DNA of 64,000 nucleotides, taken from contig NZ_APMP01000004.1 in NCBI RefSeq assembly GCF_000372645.1, forward strand, positions 124,001 through 188,000, given 5' to 3'. Position numbers and translations under genes: made by a program. Position 1 is the first letter of the stretch, and the number at the start of each line of letters is the position of its first letter. Positions 32,838 through 41,065 of this stretch are shown piece after piece. The notes below the pieces were generated by a model, which did not search any database, was not told the DNA's origin, and saw only the letters and a list, made by a program, of their open reading frames with translations. The stretch comes from Caulobacter vibrioides OR37. GTDB taxonomy: Bacteria; Pseudomonadota; Alphaproteobacteria; Caulobacterales; Caulobacteraceae.

Positions 32838-33605
32838 TCAACGCGCCAGCCAGCCGCCATCGACGGGCAGAGTAATGCCCTGCACATAGTCCGAGGCCGG
32901 CGAGGCGAGGAACACGGCGGCGCCGCCGATGTCCTCCGGACGCCCCCAGCGACCCGCCGGGATGCGCGCCAGGATCGCCGCGTTGCGGTCGGCGTCGTTG
33001 CGCAGCGCCTCGGTGTTGTTCGTGTCGAAATAGCCGGGCGCGATGGCGTTGACGTTGATCCCCTTGGTCGCCCACTCGTTGGCGAGGATCTTGGTCAGCC
33101 CCGCCAGGCCCGACTTGGCGGCCGTGTAGGACGGCACGCGGATGCCGCCCTGGAACGAGAGCAGACTGGCGATGTTGATCACCTTGGCCTGCCCGCCGTC
33201 GACGCCCTGCTTCAAGGCCTGCTTGGCGAAGGCCTGGGTCAGGAAGAAGACGACCTTCAGGTTGGTGTCCATCACCGCGTCCCAATCGGCCTCCGAGAAC
33301 TCGATCGAGTCCGCGCGGCGGATGATGCCGGCGTTGTTGACCAGGATGTCGACCTTGCCAAACGCGGCGACGGTCTCGTCGACCACGCGCTGGACCGGTT
33401 CGGTCGAGCCGAAGTCGGCCTTGATCGACAGGAACTTGCGGCCCAGGCCCTCGACGGCCTTCTGGGTTTCCGTCGGCTCGCTGCGGCCTGCGGCGGCGAT
33501 GTCCGCGCCAGCGGTCGCCAGGGCGATGGCGATCCCCTGCCCGATCCCGGTGTTGGCGCCGGTGACGAGCGCGACCTTGCCTTCGAGGCTGAACGGATTG
33601 GTCAT
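32838..33605 (-). CDS. kduD: 2-keto-3-deoxygluconate 5-dehydrogenase (SDR)
   Basis: Reduces 3-deoxy-D-glycero-2,5-hexodiulosonate to 2-keto-3-deoxygluconate with NAD(P)H. A 255-residue classical short-chain dehydrogenase: the nucleotide motif TGANTGIGQGIA is at residues 15-26, NNAG near 89, the catalytic Ser in NIASLLSFQGG near 145, YTAAK near 158, and the C-terminal VDGGWLAR. Close match to KduD in length and in the LLSFQGG segment. Third gene of uxaC-kduI-kduD; it is separated from kduI by ~150 bp that contain a strong hairpin, so its expression may differ from that of the first two. Confidence 0.9.
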   Translation of the reverse strand: MTNPFSLEGKVALVTGANTGIGQGIAIALATAGADIAAAGRSEPTETQKAVEGLGRKFLSIKADFGSTEPVQRVVDETVAAFGKVDILVNNAGIIRRADSIEFSEADWDAVMDTNLKVVFFLTQAFAKQALKQGVDGGQAKVINIASLLSFQGGIRVPSYTAAKSGLAGLTKILANEWATKGINVNAIAPGYFDTNNTEALRNDADRNAAILARIPAGRWGRPEDIGGAAVFLASPASDYVQGITLPVDGGWLAR

Positions 33606-33710
33606 GTCGAGTTCCTGTCCAAAATAGGCGCGCTCCCGGATAAACCAGGCGGTCGCTACGAGACCCAGGGCCGCCAGTCAGGGCGCCCGCAACGGGGGTC
33701 CCGGCTACAA

Positions 33711-33744
33711 GTCGCGCTCCGGCCGGGATGACGCGGAGCGCGAC
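33711..33744 (-). terminator. Intercistronic hairpin between kduI and kduD
   Basis: Perfect 10-bp arms GTCGCGCTCC and GGAGCGCGAC with a 14-nt loop, 11 bases after the kduI stop. There is no U-tract, so read-through to kduD is expected; it may stabilise the uxaC-kduI part of the transcript. Confidence 0.6.
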
Positions 33745-33754
33745 GGCCGAAGCC

Positions 33755-34594
33755 TTACTTCAGCTGGCAGATGTCCAGCACGTTCATGTCGGTATAGTCG
33801 AGGTTCTCGCCGCCCATCGCCCAGATGAAGGTGTAGTTGGCGGTGCCCGAGCCCATGTGGATCGACCACGGCGGGCTCATCACGGCTTCCTCGTTGGCGA
33901 TCACGATGTGACGCATCTCGTCCGGCTCGCCCATGTAGTGGAAGACCCGGTCGTTCTCGCCGAGACCAAAGTAGAAATAGGCTTCCGAGCGGCGGTCGTG
34001 CAGGTGGGGCGGCATGGTGTTCCAGACGCTGCCCGGCTTCAGCACCGTCATGCCCAGGAGCAGTTGAGCCGACTTGCAGGTGGTCGGCACGATGTACTGG
34101 TAGATCGTGCGCTCGTTGGAGGTTTCCAGCGCACCGCGCTCCAGCGGGATCGCGTCGGCGAAGGCCAGCTTCTTGGTCTCGAACGCGGCGTGGGCCGGCA
34201 GGCTGACCAGGTAGAAGCGCGCGGCGCCGTCGACGCCTTCGAAGGTCACGTCCTTGGCGCCCATGGTGACGTAAAGGCCGTCACGCGGCACGATCTCGTA
34301 GACGATGCCGTCGACGGTGACCTTGCCGGTCGTCTCGCCGACGTTGATCAGGCCCAGTTCTCGGCGCTCCAGGAACGGGTGGCCGGCGGCCGAGGCCGGC
34401 TCGGTCTGGTCGGGCAGCTTGATCGGGCTGGTCGCGACGACACCGCCGACGACGAAGCGTTCGGCGTGATTGTAGGTCAGGACGATCTGGCCGTCCTGAA
34501 ACAGACCCTGCATCAGGTAGCGGTCGCGCAGGTCGTCATTGCTGACCGCGAACATCATGTCCGGATGGGTGGCATGATAGGTCTTGGCGAACAT
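33755..34594 (-). CDS. kduI: 5-keto-4-deoxyuronate isomerase
   Basis: Interconverts 5-keto-4-deoxyuronate and 3-deoxy-D-glycero-2,5-hexodiulosonate in the breakdown of unsaturated uronates. A 279-residue cupin protein: the metal-binding segment [19 protein letters not shown] near residue 192 and the late [24 protein letters not shown] near 242 are diagnostic of KduI. It starts 24 bp after the uxaC stop. In E. coli KduI and KduD have also been implicated in plain hexuronate use, so their place in a uxaC operon is sensible. Confidence 0.95.
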   Translation of the reverse strand: MFAKTYHATHPDMMFAVSNDDLRDRYLMQGLFQDGQIVLTYNHAERFVVGGVVATSPIKLPDQTEPASAAGHPFLERRELGLINVGETTGKVTVDGIVYEIVPRDGLYVTMGAKDVTFEGVDGAARFYLVSLPAHAAFETKKLAFADAIPLERGALETSNERTIYQYIVPTTCKSAQLLLGMTVLKPGSVWNTMPPHLHDRRSEAYFYFGLGENDRVFHYMGEPDEMRHIVIANEEAVMSPPWSIHMGSGTANYTFIWAMGGENLDYTDMNVLDICQLK

Positions 34595-34618
34595 CGGGAA
34601 GTCTCCGGAAAGGGTGTT

Positions 34619-36082
34619 CTATTCGGCGGCGGCGCGCAGCGCGGCGGGACGAGCCCAGTCCGGACGCCGGTCCAGCTTGTAGGCCTTCTTGGGCAGGTTG
34701 TAGGTCAGGTCGACGATCAGCTCCTCGGCCTCGACCAGATCCATCCGGTGTTCGGCGACCATCCGAGCGAGGAAGGCGCTGTCGACGCGACGCGCGACGT
34801 CGTGACGGGCCGGAATCGAGAGGAAGGCGCGGGTGTCGTCGTTGAAGCCGACGGTATTGTAGAAGCCGGCGGTCTCGGTGACCTGCTCGCGGAAGCGCAT
34901 CATGCCTTCCGGGCTGTCGTGGAACCACCAGGACGGACCCAGCTTCAGCACCGGATAGTGGCCGGCCAGCGGGGCGAGTTCGCGGCTGTAGACCGTCTCG
35001 TCCAGCGTGAACAGGATCACCGACAGGCGCGGATCGTTGCCCAGGCGGGTCAGCAGGGGCTTTAGCGCATCCACGTATTCGGTGCGCATCGGAATATCCG
35101 CGCCCTTGTCGCGGCCGTGGGTGTTCAGGAGGCCGACATTGTGGTTGCGGTGCGAGCCGGGGTGGATCTGCATGACCAGCCCGTCGTCCAGGCTCATCTT
35201 GGCCATCTCGGTCAGCATCTGGGCGCGGAAGAGCTCGGCCTTTTCAGGCGTCACATTGCCCTTCACCAGGTCGGCGAACAGCGCCTCGGCCTCGGCGTCG
35301 CTCAGGTCGGCCGTGGCGGCGGTCGGGTGGCCGTGGTCCGACGAGGTCGCGCCAGCCTCTATGAAGGCCTGGCGGCGCAGGCGGTGCGCTTCAAGATAGG
35401 ACTTCCAGCTGTAGACGTCCTGGCCGGACGCCTCGGCGAAGCGCTCGAACGCCCGCGGGCCGCGCTCGTCCTCGAAGTCGATGACCGCGTCGGGACGATA
35501 GGCGGTGATCACATGGCCGCCCCAGCCGCTCTCGCGGATCGCCTTGTGATGATCCAGGCTCTCGTGCGGCCCCTCGGTGGTGGCCAGGGTCTCGATGTTG
35601 AAGCGGTCGAACAGAGCGCGCGGCCGGAAGGCGTCGGTGGCCAGGGCCGCGTTGATACGGTCGAAATAGTCGTCGGCGGTGGAGGCGTCCAAGAATTCGG
35701 TGAAGCCGAAGACCTGGCTGAACACGTGGTTCAGCCACACCCACGAGGGCGTGCCCCGGAACAGGTGGAAGTTCGACGCGAACAGGCGCCACGCCTCGCG
35801 CGGATCGGTGTCGGGAACGCCAGCCTTGGAGCGCACCTTCAGCGCGTCGAGCGAGATGCCCTGGCTGTAGAGCATCCGGAACAGATAGTGGTCCGGCGCC
35901 AGCAGTAGGTCGGTTGCGTCCTGGAAAGGCGCGTTGGTCGAAAACCAGCTGGGATCGGTATGGCCATGCGGGCTGATGATCGGCAGGTCCTTGACCAGAC
36001 CGTAGAGGCCGCGCGCATAGGACCGCGTCGCCGGATCGGCGGGGAACAGCCGATCGTCATGGAAATTGAGCGGCCTGGCCAT
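34619..36082 (-). CDS. uxaC: Glucuronate (uronate) isomerase
   Basis: Isomerises glucuronate to fructuronate and galacturonate to tagaturonate; cytoplasmic, 487 residues, amidohydrolase-like barrel. ISPHGHTDPSWF near residue 36 (metal histidines), EGPHESLDHHKAIRESGWGG near 189, IHPGSHRNHN near 310 and ETAGFYNTVGFNDDTRAF near 400 match UxaC throughout. I chose ATG 36082, since GAGGGAAC is well placed before it; an in-frame ATG 15 bases upstream is an alternative. First gene of uxaC-kduI-kduD, with the operator at 36141 about 59 bp before the start. Confidence 0.95.
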   Translation of the reverse strand: MARPLNFHDDRLFPADPATRSYARGLYGLVKDLPIISPHGHTDPSWFSTNAPFQDATDLLLAPDHYLFRMLYSQGISLDALKVRSKAGVPDTDPREAWRLFASNFHLFRGTPSWVWLNHVFSQVFGFTEFLDASTADDYFDRINAALATDAFRPRALFDRFNIETLATTEGPHESLDHHKAIRESGWGGHVITAYRPDAVIDFEDERGPRAFERFAEASGQDVYSWKSYLEAHRLRRQAFIEAGATSSDHGHPTAATADLSDAEAEALFADLVKGNVTPEKAELFRAQMLTEMAKMSLDDGLVMQIHPGSHRNHNVGLLNTHGRDKGADIPMRTEYVDALKPLLTRLGNDPRLSVILFTLDETVYSRELAPLAGHYPVLKLGPSWWFHDSPEGMMRFREQVTETAGFYNTVGFNDDTRAFLSIPARHDVARRVDSAFLARMVAEHRMDLVEAEELIVDLTYNLPKKAYKLDRRPDWARPAALRAAAE

Positions 36083-36140
36083 ATCGCGTTCCCTCATTCC
36101 AACCGTGTGGACAGCTTCGAGACCGGCCGTCGCGGGCCGT

Positions 36141-36155
36141 TGGTAACCGGTGTCA
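36141..36155 (-). promoter_or_regulatory. Hexuronate-regulon operator, copy 3 (uxaC operon)
   Basis: TGACACCGGTTACCA on the minus strand, identical over all 15 bases to copy 4 at 37370. It sits between the lacI stop and the uxaC start, where the promoter of the uxaC operon must lie. Confidence 0.78.
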
Positions 36156-36199
36156 CGACCCGTTGCAAGAAACTAGACGGGCATTGTGACGAGTTGTTC

Positions 36200-37333
36200 T
36201 CAGGACTTCGGCGGCGGCGCCGAAGACTCCCGCAAAACCAGATAGGGCGCGGTCGGAGCCGGATCGCGCGCGTCGCGCGTCTCCTTCCCGATCAGCTTTT
36301 CCGCGGCCAAGCGGCCCACCTCGCGCGTGGGGATGTGAATCGTGGTGAGCGGCGGCCAGACAGACTGGGCGATCTGGAAGTCGTCGAACCCGACGATGGT
36401 CACGTCCTCGGGCACGTTCAGACCGGCGCGGCGCGCGGCTTGCAAAGCCCCGGCGGCCATTTCGTCGTTGGCGCAGAAGATGGCGGTCGGACGTGGCGTT
36501 CTCGCCAATAGCGCCTCGCCCGCGGCGACGCCCGACTCGAAGGTGTAGGCCCCCTGCGCCACGTAATCGGGATCCAGCGCCAGTCCGGCCTTCCTCAGCG
36601 CGTCCTCAAAGCCGCCCAGGCGCTCGTGCGAAGAGCGGAAGTTGGGGAGGCCGGTGACGAAGCCGATGCGGGTATGGCCCAGGTCGACGAGATGCCGCCC
36701 CATGACCTCGCCCCCCAGCCGGTCGCGGCCGACGATCATATGCTCGGGCTTGTCCAGCTCGACCGACGCGATGCGGATATAGGCACAGCCGATCTCGCTG
36801 AGCAGTCGAGCGACGCTCTCGTCCTCGGAAACCGACGGCGGCAGCACGACGCCAAACAGCTTCTGCCGCTCCACGAAGGCGCGGATATCGTTCAAGAAGG
36901 TGGGGCTGGCGCGATTGCAGGGGTGGACCACCAGCTCGAAACCGGAGCCGCGCAGCCCATCCAGCAGCCCAAGCTGCATGTTCACGACATACTGTGGGTT
37001 GGGATTGTCGTAGACCATGCCGATCAGGAACGAGCGACGGAAGGCCAAGCCCCGCGCCTGAGGATCGGGCGCGTAGCCCCACTCGGCGATCACCGCTTCA
37101 ATGCGCTCGCGGGTTTCATCGCGAACGAACGGAGACTGGTTGATGACCCGCGACACCGTCTTCTTCGAAACGCCCGCCAGTCGAGCGATGTCGTTGATCG
37201 TGGCGCGCTTGCGGCCGCCCTCGACGCCGAGTTCACTGTCTTCCGGATCCGAGGAAGGCGTCTTCGAAGAGTCCACGGCGTTTCCAAGCAGCTCTGAGCG
37301 TTTTCTTTTGTCATACTCCAGCCCGGCGAGCAT
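36200..37333 (-). CDS. LacI-family repressor of the hexuronate genes
   Basis: A LacI/GalR regulator with helix-turn-helix RATINDIARLAGVSKKTVSRVINQSP and a periplasmic-binding-protein-like effector domain to the C-terminus (VYDNPNPQYV, RLGGEVMGRHLVDLGH, FCANDEMAAGALQAARRAGLNVPEDVTIVGFDD). The DNA-binding domain is preceded by an unusually long, charged N-terminal extension whose length depends on the start: ATG 37333 gives 377 residues, while GTG 37276 has a better GGA site and would shorten it by 19. An in-frame GTG at 37375 lies inside the operator. It is divergent from uxaA and flanked by two identical operators, so it is probably autoregulated and relieved by a hexuronate or KDG-type inducer. 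Confidence 0.9.
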   Translation of the reverse strand: MLAGLEYDKRKRSELLGNAVDSSKTPSSDPEDSELGVEGGRKRATINDIARLAGVSKKTVSRVINQSPFVRDETRERIEAVIAEWGYAPDPQARGLAFRRSFLIGMVYDNPNPQYVVNMQLGLLDGLRGSGFELVVHPCNRASPTFLNDIRAFVERQKLFGVVLPPSVSEDESVARLLSEIGCAYIRIASVELDKPEHMIVGRDRLGGEVMGRHLVDLGHTRIGFVTGLPNFRSSHERLGGFEDALRKAGLALDPDYVAQGAYTFESGVAAGEALLARTPRPTAIFCANDEMAAGALQAARRAGLNVPEDVTIVGFDDFQIAQSVWPPLTTIHIPTREVGRLAAEKLIGKETRDARDPAPTAPYLVLRESSAPPPKS

Positions 37334-37369
37334 CGCCAACTGGAGCTGAAACTGGCCTTGCGAGAGCCG

Positions 37370-37384
37370 TGACACCGGTTACCA
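37370..37384 (+). promoter_or_regulatory. Hexuronate-regulon operator, copy 4 (lacI/uxaA divergent promoters)
   Basis: TGACACCGGTTACCA, 36 bp from the chosen lacI start and 52 bp from the uxaA start, in the divergent intergenic region. The core ACCGGT is symmetric. A single site here could repress both directions. Confidence 0.78.
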
Positions 37385-37436
37385 TGCGTCACGCCCCGAC
37401 AATTGGCGACACCAAACTCCGCGGCAACGAAGATCG

Positions 37437-38945
37437 ATGACACAAACCACGCTGACGCCTCGCGAATCGATTCATCCGGTGGACCCGCGTGACCACGTGG
37501 CGACCGCGCTGCGCGACCTGGCCGGCGGCGAGCGGATCGACCTGCCCCAACAGACGATCACCGTCGCCGTCGACATCCCCAAGGGCCACAAGATCGCTAT
37601 CCGCACGGCCAAGGCCGGCGAGGACGTGCTGAAATATGGTTGGCCGATCGGCCGAGCCACGACCGACATCGCGGTCGGCGACCACGTGCACGTTCACAAT
37701 GTCGCCACTCGGCTCGAGGGCCTGGAAGGCTACGCGTTCGCCCCGTCGGCTCCGGAGCTTGAAGTCCGGTCCTCCGATCGCGTCTTCGCGGGTTATCGAC
37801 GCAAGAATGGCCGGGTCGGCACGCGCAACGAGATCTGGGTGCTGTGCACCGTCGGCTGTGTCGCCAACACCGCCCGCCGCATCGCCGAGAAGGCCAGCGC
37901 CCGCTTTGCGGGTCGCGTGGATGGCGTTCACGCCTTCCCTCATCCGTTCGGCTGTTCTCAGCTGGGCGACGACCTCGCTCACACCCGAGCCCTGATCGCG
38001 GCCCTGGCCGCCCACCCCAACGCCGGCGGCGTGCTGATCCTGGGCCTGGGCTGCGAGAACAATCAGCTGAAGGCTTTGCTGGACAGCGCGCCGGAAATCG
38101 ATCGCGATCGGCTCCGGAGCTTCACGACCCAGATGGTCGAGGATGAGCTGGAGGACGGCCTGGCCGCCATCGAGGCCCTGGTCGCGATCGCCGAACGGGA
38201 CAGGCGCGAGCCGGTCCCGATCTCGGAACTCGTCGTGGGCCTCAAATGCGGCGGCTCGGACGGTTTCTCGGGCGTGACGGCCAATCCGCTCGTCGGCCGC
38301 GTCGCCGACAAGGTCGCCGAGGCGGGCGGGACCCCGGTGCTCACGGAGATCCCCGAGGTCTTCGGCGCGGAAAACGTTCTGCTGCGGAGAGCGGCCAGCC
38401 GCGATGTTTTCGACCGCGCCGTCGCGGTGATCGACGACTTCAAGCGCTACTTCATCGACAACGACCAGCCCATCTACGAGAACCCCTCGCCGGGCAACAT
38501 CGCGGGCGGCATCACCACGCTCGAGGAAAAGTCCCTGGGCGCGGTGCAGAAGGGCGGTCGCGCGCCGCTGGTCGAGGTGCTGCGCTACGGACAGCGCGTA
38601 GGCCCGCGCGGGCTGACCTTGCTGGAGGCGCCGGGCAACGACGCGGTCTCGTCGACGGCCCTGACCGCCGCCGGGGCGACGGTGATTCTATTCACCACCG
38701 GCCGCGGCACGCCGCTCGGCTTCCCGGCCCCGACGCTGAAGATCGCCTCCAACGCGGGCCTGGCCCAGCGAAAGCCGGGCTGGATCGATTTCGACGCCGG
38801 CCAGGTGCTTGAGGGGGTTCCGATGGACGACGCAGCCGGCCGGCTGATGGATCTGGTGATCGATACCGCCTCGGGTGCGCTGACCAAGGCCGAGCTGAAC
38901 GGCGAGCGCGAGATCGCCATCTGGAAGTCCGGCGTCACCCTTTAA
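37437..38945 (+). CDS. uxaA: Altronate dehydratase
   Basis: Dehydrates D-altronate to 2-keto-3-deoxygluconate; Fe(II)-dependent, cytoplasmic, 502 residues. The N-terminal SAF domain (to about residue 100, IPKGHKIAIRTAKAGEDVLKYG) is followed by the catalytic UxaA/GarD domain with RNEIWVLCTVGCVANTA, HPFGCSQLGDD, GLGCENNQL and GLKCGGSDGFSGVTANPLVG, which hold the conserved cysteines and histidine. Divergent from the LacI gene with the operator between them; uxuB follows 82 bp after its stop. Confidence 0.95.
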   Translation: MTQTTLTPRESIHPVDPRDHVATALRDLAGGERIDLPQQTITVAVDIPKGHKIAIRTAKAGEDVLKYGWPIGRATTDIAVGDHVHVHNVATRLEGLEGYAFAPSAPELEVRSSDRVFAGYRRKNGRVGTRNEIWVLCTVGCVANTARRIAEKASARFAGRVDGVHAFPHPFGCSQLGDDLAHTRALIAALAAHPNAGGVLILGLGCENNQLKALLDSAPEIDRDRLRSFTTQMVEDELEDGLAAIEALVAIAERDRREPVPISELVVGLKCGGSDGFSGVTANPLVGRVADKVAEAGGTPVLTEIPEVFGAENVLLRRAASRDVFDRAVAVIDDFKRYFIDNDQPIYENPSPGNIAGGITTLEEKSLGAVQKGGRAPLVEVLRYGQRVGPRGLTLLEAPGNDAVSSTALTAAGATVILFTTGRGTPLGFPAPTLKIASNAGLAQRKPGWIDFDAGQVLEGVPMDDAAGRLMDLVIDTASGALTKAELNGEREIAIWKSGVTL

Positions 38946-39027
38946 CGGCCAAGCCGATTGCCACCTTGGACGGACTACAGCATGTAGACGCCCACACCTT
39001 CCGCTACGAAACCCCAGGCGTGCTTCC

Positions 39028-40473
39028 TTGACCGCTTCAGAGACCTCCCCCGCCCTGCGTCTGAACGCGACCAGCTATCCCGCCGCGATCCCGGGGACCG
39101 CCCTTCCCGCCTACGACCGCGACAAGGTCGAGATCGGCGTCGTCCACTTTGGTCCTGGGGCGTTTCACCGCGCCCACCAGGCTTTCTATTTCGACCAGTT
39201 GCTGGCCAAGGATCCGCGCTGGGGCATCTGCGCCGTCTCGCTGAAGAGCCCTGGCGTGCGCGACGCGCTGCAGCCGCAGGACGGGCTCTATGTCCTCGCC
39301 CAGCTGGACGCCGAGACCACTTTTCGCGTGATCGGATCGATCCGCGAGATGCTGGTCGCGCCCGAGGATCCGCCGTCGGTGTTCGCCCGGCTGGCCGCGC
39401 CGACCACCCGCATCGTCACCCTGACCGTGACCGAGAAGGGCTACACCCTGTCAGCTGAGGGTGGGCTGGACGAGACCCATCCTGACATCATCCATGACCT
39501 GGCCAATCCGCGCGAACCGCGCAGCGCTGTCGGCTATGTGGTCGAGGGCCTGCGCCGCCGTTTCAGCGCGGGCCTGGCGCCCTACGCCGTCGTCGCCTGC
39601 GACAACCTCGCCGACAACGGCTGGCGCCTCAAGGCCGCCGTGGTGGCCTTCGCGGCCAAGATCGACGCCGAGCTCGCCGTCTGGATCGAGCGAGAAGCGC
39701 GCTTCCCTCGCACCATGGTCGACAGCATCACGCCCGCCACCGACGACGCGCTGCGAGCGCGCGTCCAGGCCGCGACGGGCCTGGAGGACGCCTGGCCCAT
39801 CCAGCGCGAGGCCTTTACCCAGTGGGTCGTGGAGGACGTGCTGCCGGGCGATGCGCCGGACCTGGCCAGCGTCGGCGTCATCCTGACCGACGATGTACGG
39901 GGCTTCGAGCGCGCCAAGCTGCGTCTGCTGAACGGCGTTCACTCCACCCTGGCCTATGCCGGCATCCTGCGCGGCCACGAGACGGTGTTCGAGGCGATCA
40001 GCGATCCGGTGCTGGAAGCCCTGGCGCGCGACCTGATGGTCAAGGACATCATCCCGACCCTGACCGCGCCGAGGGGCCTCGACCTGGTCCAGTACGCCGA
40101 GGCCATCCTGGCCCGCTTCCGCAACCCCGAAATCCGTCACCTCCTGTCGCAGATCGCCTGGGACGGTTCGCAGAAATTGCCCTTCCGCATCCTGGGCACC
40201 CTGACCGAGACCTTGGAAGCTGGCCGCTCCATCGAGCGCCTGGCCCTGCCCCTGGCGGCCTGGATGCGGTTCGTGGCCCTGCGCGCCAAGACCGGCGAGG
40301 CCATCACCGATCCGCTGCATGACGCGCTGTCGGAGATCGGCAGCGGCGCGACGGGGGATGCTCATACCGACGTCGCCGCCTTCCTGGCGCTGGACAGCGT
40401 GTTCCCACCGGCACTGGCCCGCGATCCGACATTCGTGGAAGCGGTCGAAAAAGCCTACGTGGAGCTCGCTTGA
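39028..40473 (+). CDS. uxuB: Fructuronate reductase (mannitol dehydrogenase family)
   Basis: NAD(H)-dependent polyol dehydrogenase of 481 residues. VHFGPGAFHRAHQAFY near residue 38 is the nucleotide-binding start, and ITPATDD, FTQWVVEDVLPG, KLRLLNGVHSTLAYAGIL (catalytic Lys region) and AWDGSQKLPFRIL follow in the order seen in E. coli UxuB, which it resembles more than UxaB. It should reduce fructuronate to mannonate. The start is TTG at 39028. It follows uxaA on the same strand. Mannonate dehydratase (UxuA) is not in the window, so the exact substrate pair with UxaA is unsettled. Confidence 0.85.
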   Translation: MTASETSPALRLNATSYPAAIPGTALPAYDRDKVEIGVVHFGPGAFHRAHQAFYFDQLLAKDPRWGICAVSLKSPGVRDALQPQDGLYVLAQLDAETTFRVIGSIREMLVAPEDPPSVFARLAAPTTRIVTLTVTEKGYTLSAEGGLDETHPDIIHDLANPREPRSAVGYVVEGLRRRFSAGLAPYAVVACDNLADNGWRLKAAVVAFAAKIDAELAVWIEREARFPRTMVDSITPATDDALRARVQAATGLEDAWPIQREAFTQWVVEDVLPGDAPDLASVGVILTDDVRGFERAKLRLLNGVHSTLAYAGILRGHETVFEAISDPVLEALARDLMVKDIIPTLTAPRGLDLVQYAEAILARFRNPEIRHLLSQIAWDGSQKLPFRILGTLTETLEAGRSIERLALPLAAWMRFVALRAKTGEAITDPLHDALSEIGSGATGDAHTDVAAFLALDSVFPPALARDPTFVEAVEKAYVELA

Positions 40474-40489
40474 AGCGCGCAAGGGCGCG

Positions 40490-41050
40490 CTACCGCGTGA
40501 CCCCTTTGGCGGTCAGCACCGGCACGACGGTGCTGACCAGGATCCTCAAGTCGAACAGGAACGAGCGGCGCCGCAGATACTCGGCGTCCAGCGCGACCTT
40601 ATCCGGGATGGCCAGCTCGTCGCGGCCATTGATCTGCGCCCAGCCGGTGACGCCCGGCCGCAGCGCATCGACGCCGGCGGCCTGGCGCGCGGCGATGAGA
40701 TCGTCCTGATTGAATAGAGCCGGGCGCGGCCCGACCAGGCTCATGTGGCCGATCAGCACGCTCCACAGCTGGGGCAGCTCGTCGAGGCTGAGCTTGCGCA
40801 TGAGCGGTCCGATAGGCGTCAGCCAGCGGTCCGGATCGGCCAGCAAATGCGTGGCGACCTCGGGCGTGTCGATCCGCATGGTGCGGAACTTGGGCATTGG
40901 AAACAGCGCGGAGCCACGCCCCACCCTCTGCGACCAGTAAAGGCCAGGTCCTGGCGAGGTGAGGCGCACCAGCAGCCACAGCACGGCCAGCGGAACAGCC
41001 AGCACGACCAAGCCGACGGCCGCCGCTAGAAAGTCGAAAGCGCGCTTCAC
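40490..41050 (-). CDS. wbqP: Initiating sugar-phosphate transferase (WbqP/WreQ-like)
   Basis: A 186-residue bacterial sugar transferase that moves a sugar-1-phosphate to undecaprenyl phosphate to start a polysaccharide. One N-terminal membrane segment (FLAAAVGLVVLAVPLAVLWLLV), then KFRTMR, LSLDELPQLWSVLIGHMSLVGPRP and RPGVTGWAQINGRDEL, the complete catalytic core of the short, single-helix type. GTG 41050 is the start. It begins 15 bp after the tipN stop, so the two are probably cotranscribed. The wbqP symbol rests on my recollection of the gene next to tipN in C. crescentus, where it serves O-polysaccharide synthesis. Confidence 0.75.
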   Translation of the reverse strand: MKRAFDFLAAAVGLVVLAVPLAVLWLLVRLTSPGPGLYWSQRVGRGSALFPMPKFRTMRIDTPEVATHLLADPDRWLTPIGPLMRKLSLDELPQLWSVLIGHMSLVGPRPALFNQDDLIAARQAAGVDALRPGVTGWAQINGRDELAIPDKVALDAEYLRRRSFLFDLRILVSTVVPVLTAKGVTR

Positions 41051-41065
41051 GGGGCCTCTTCGGCG

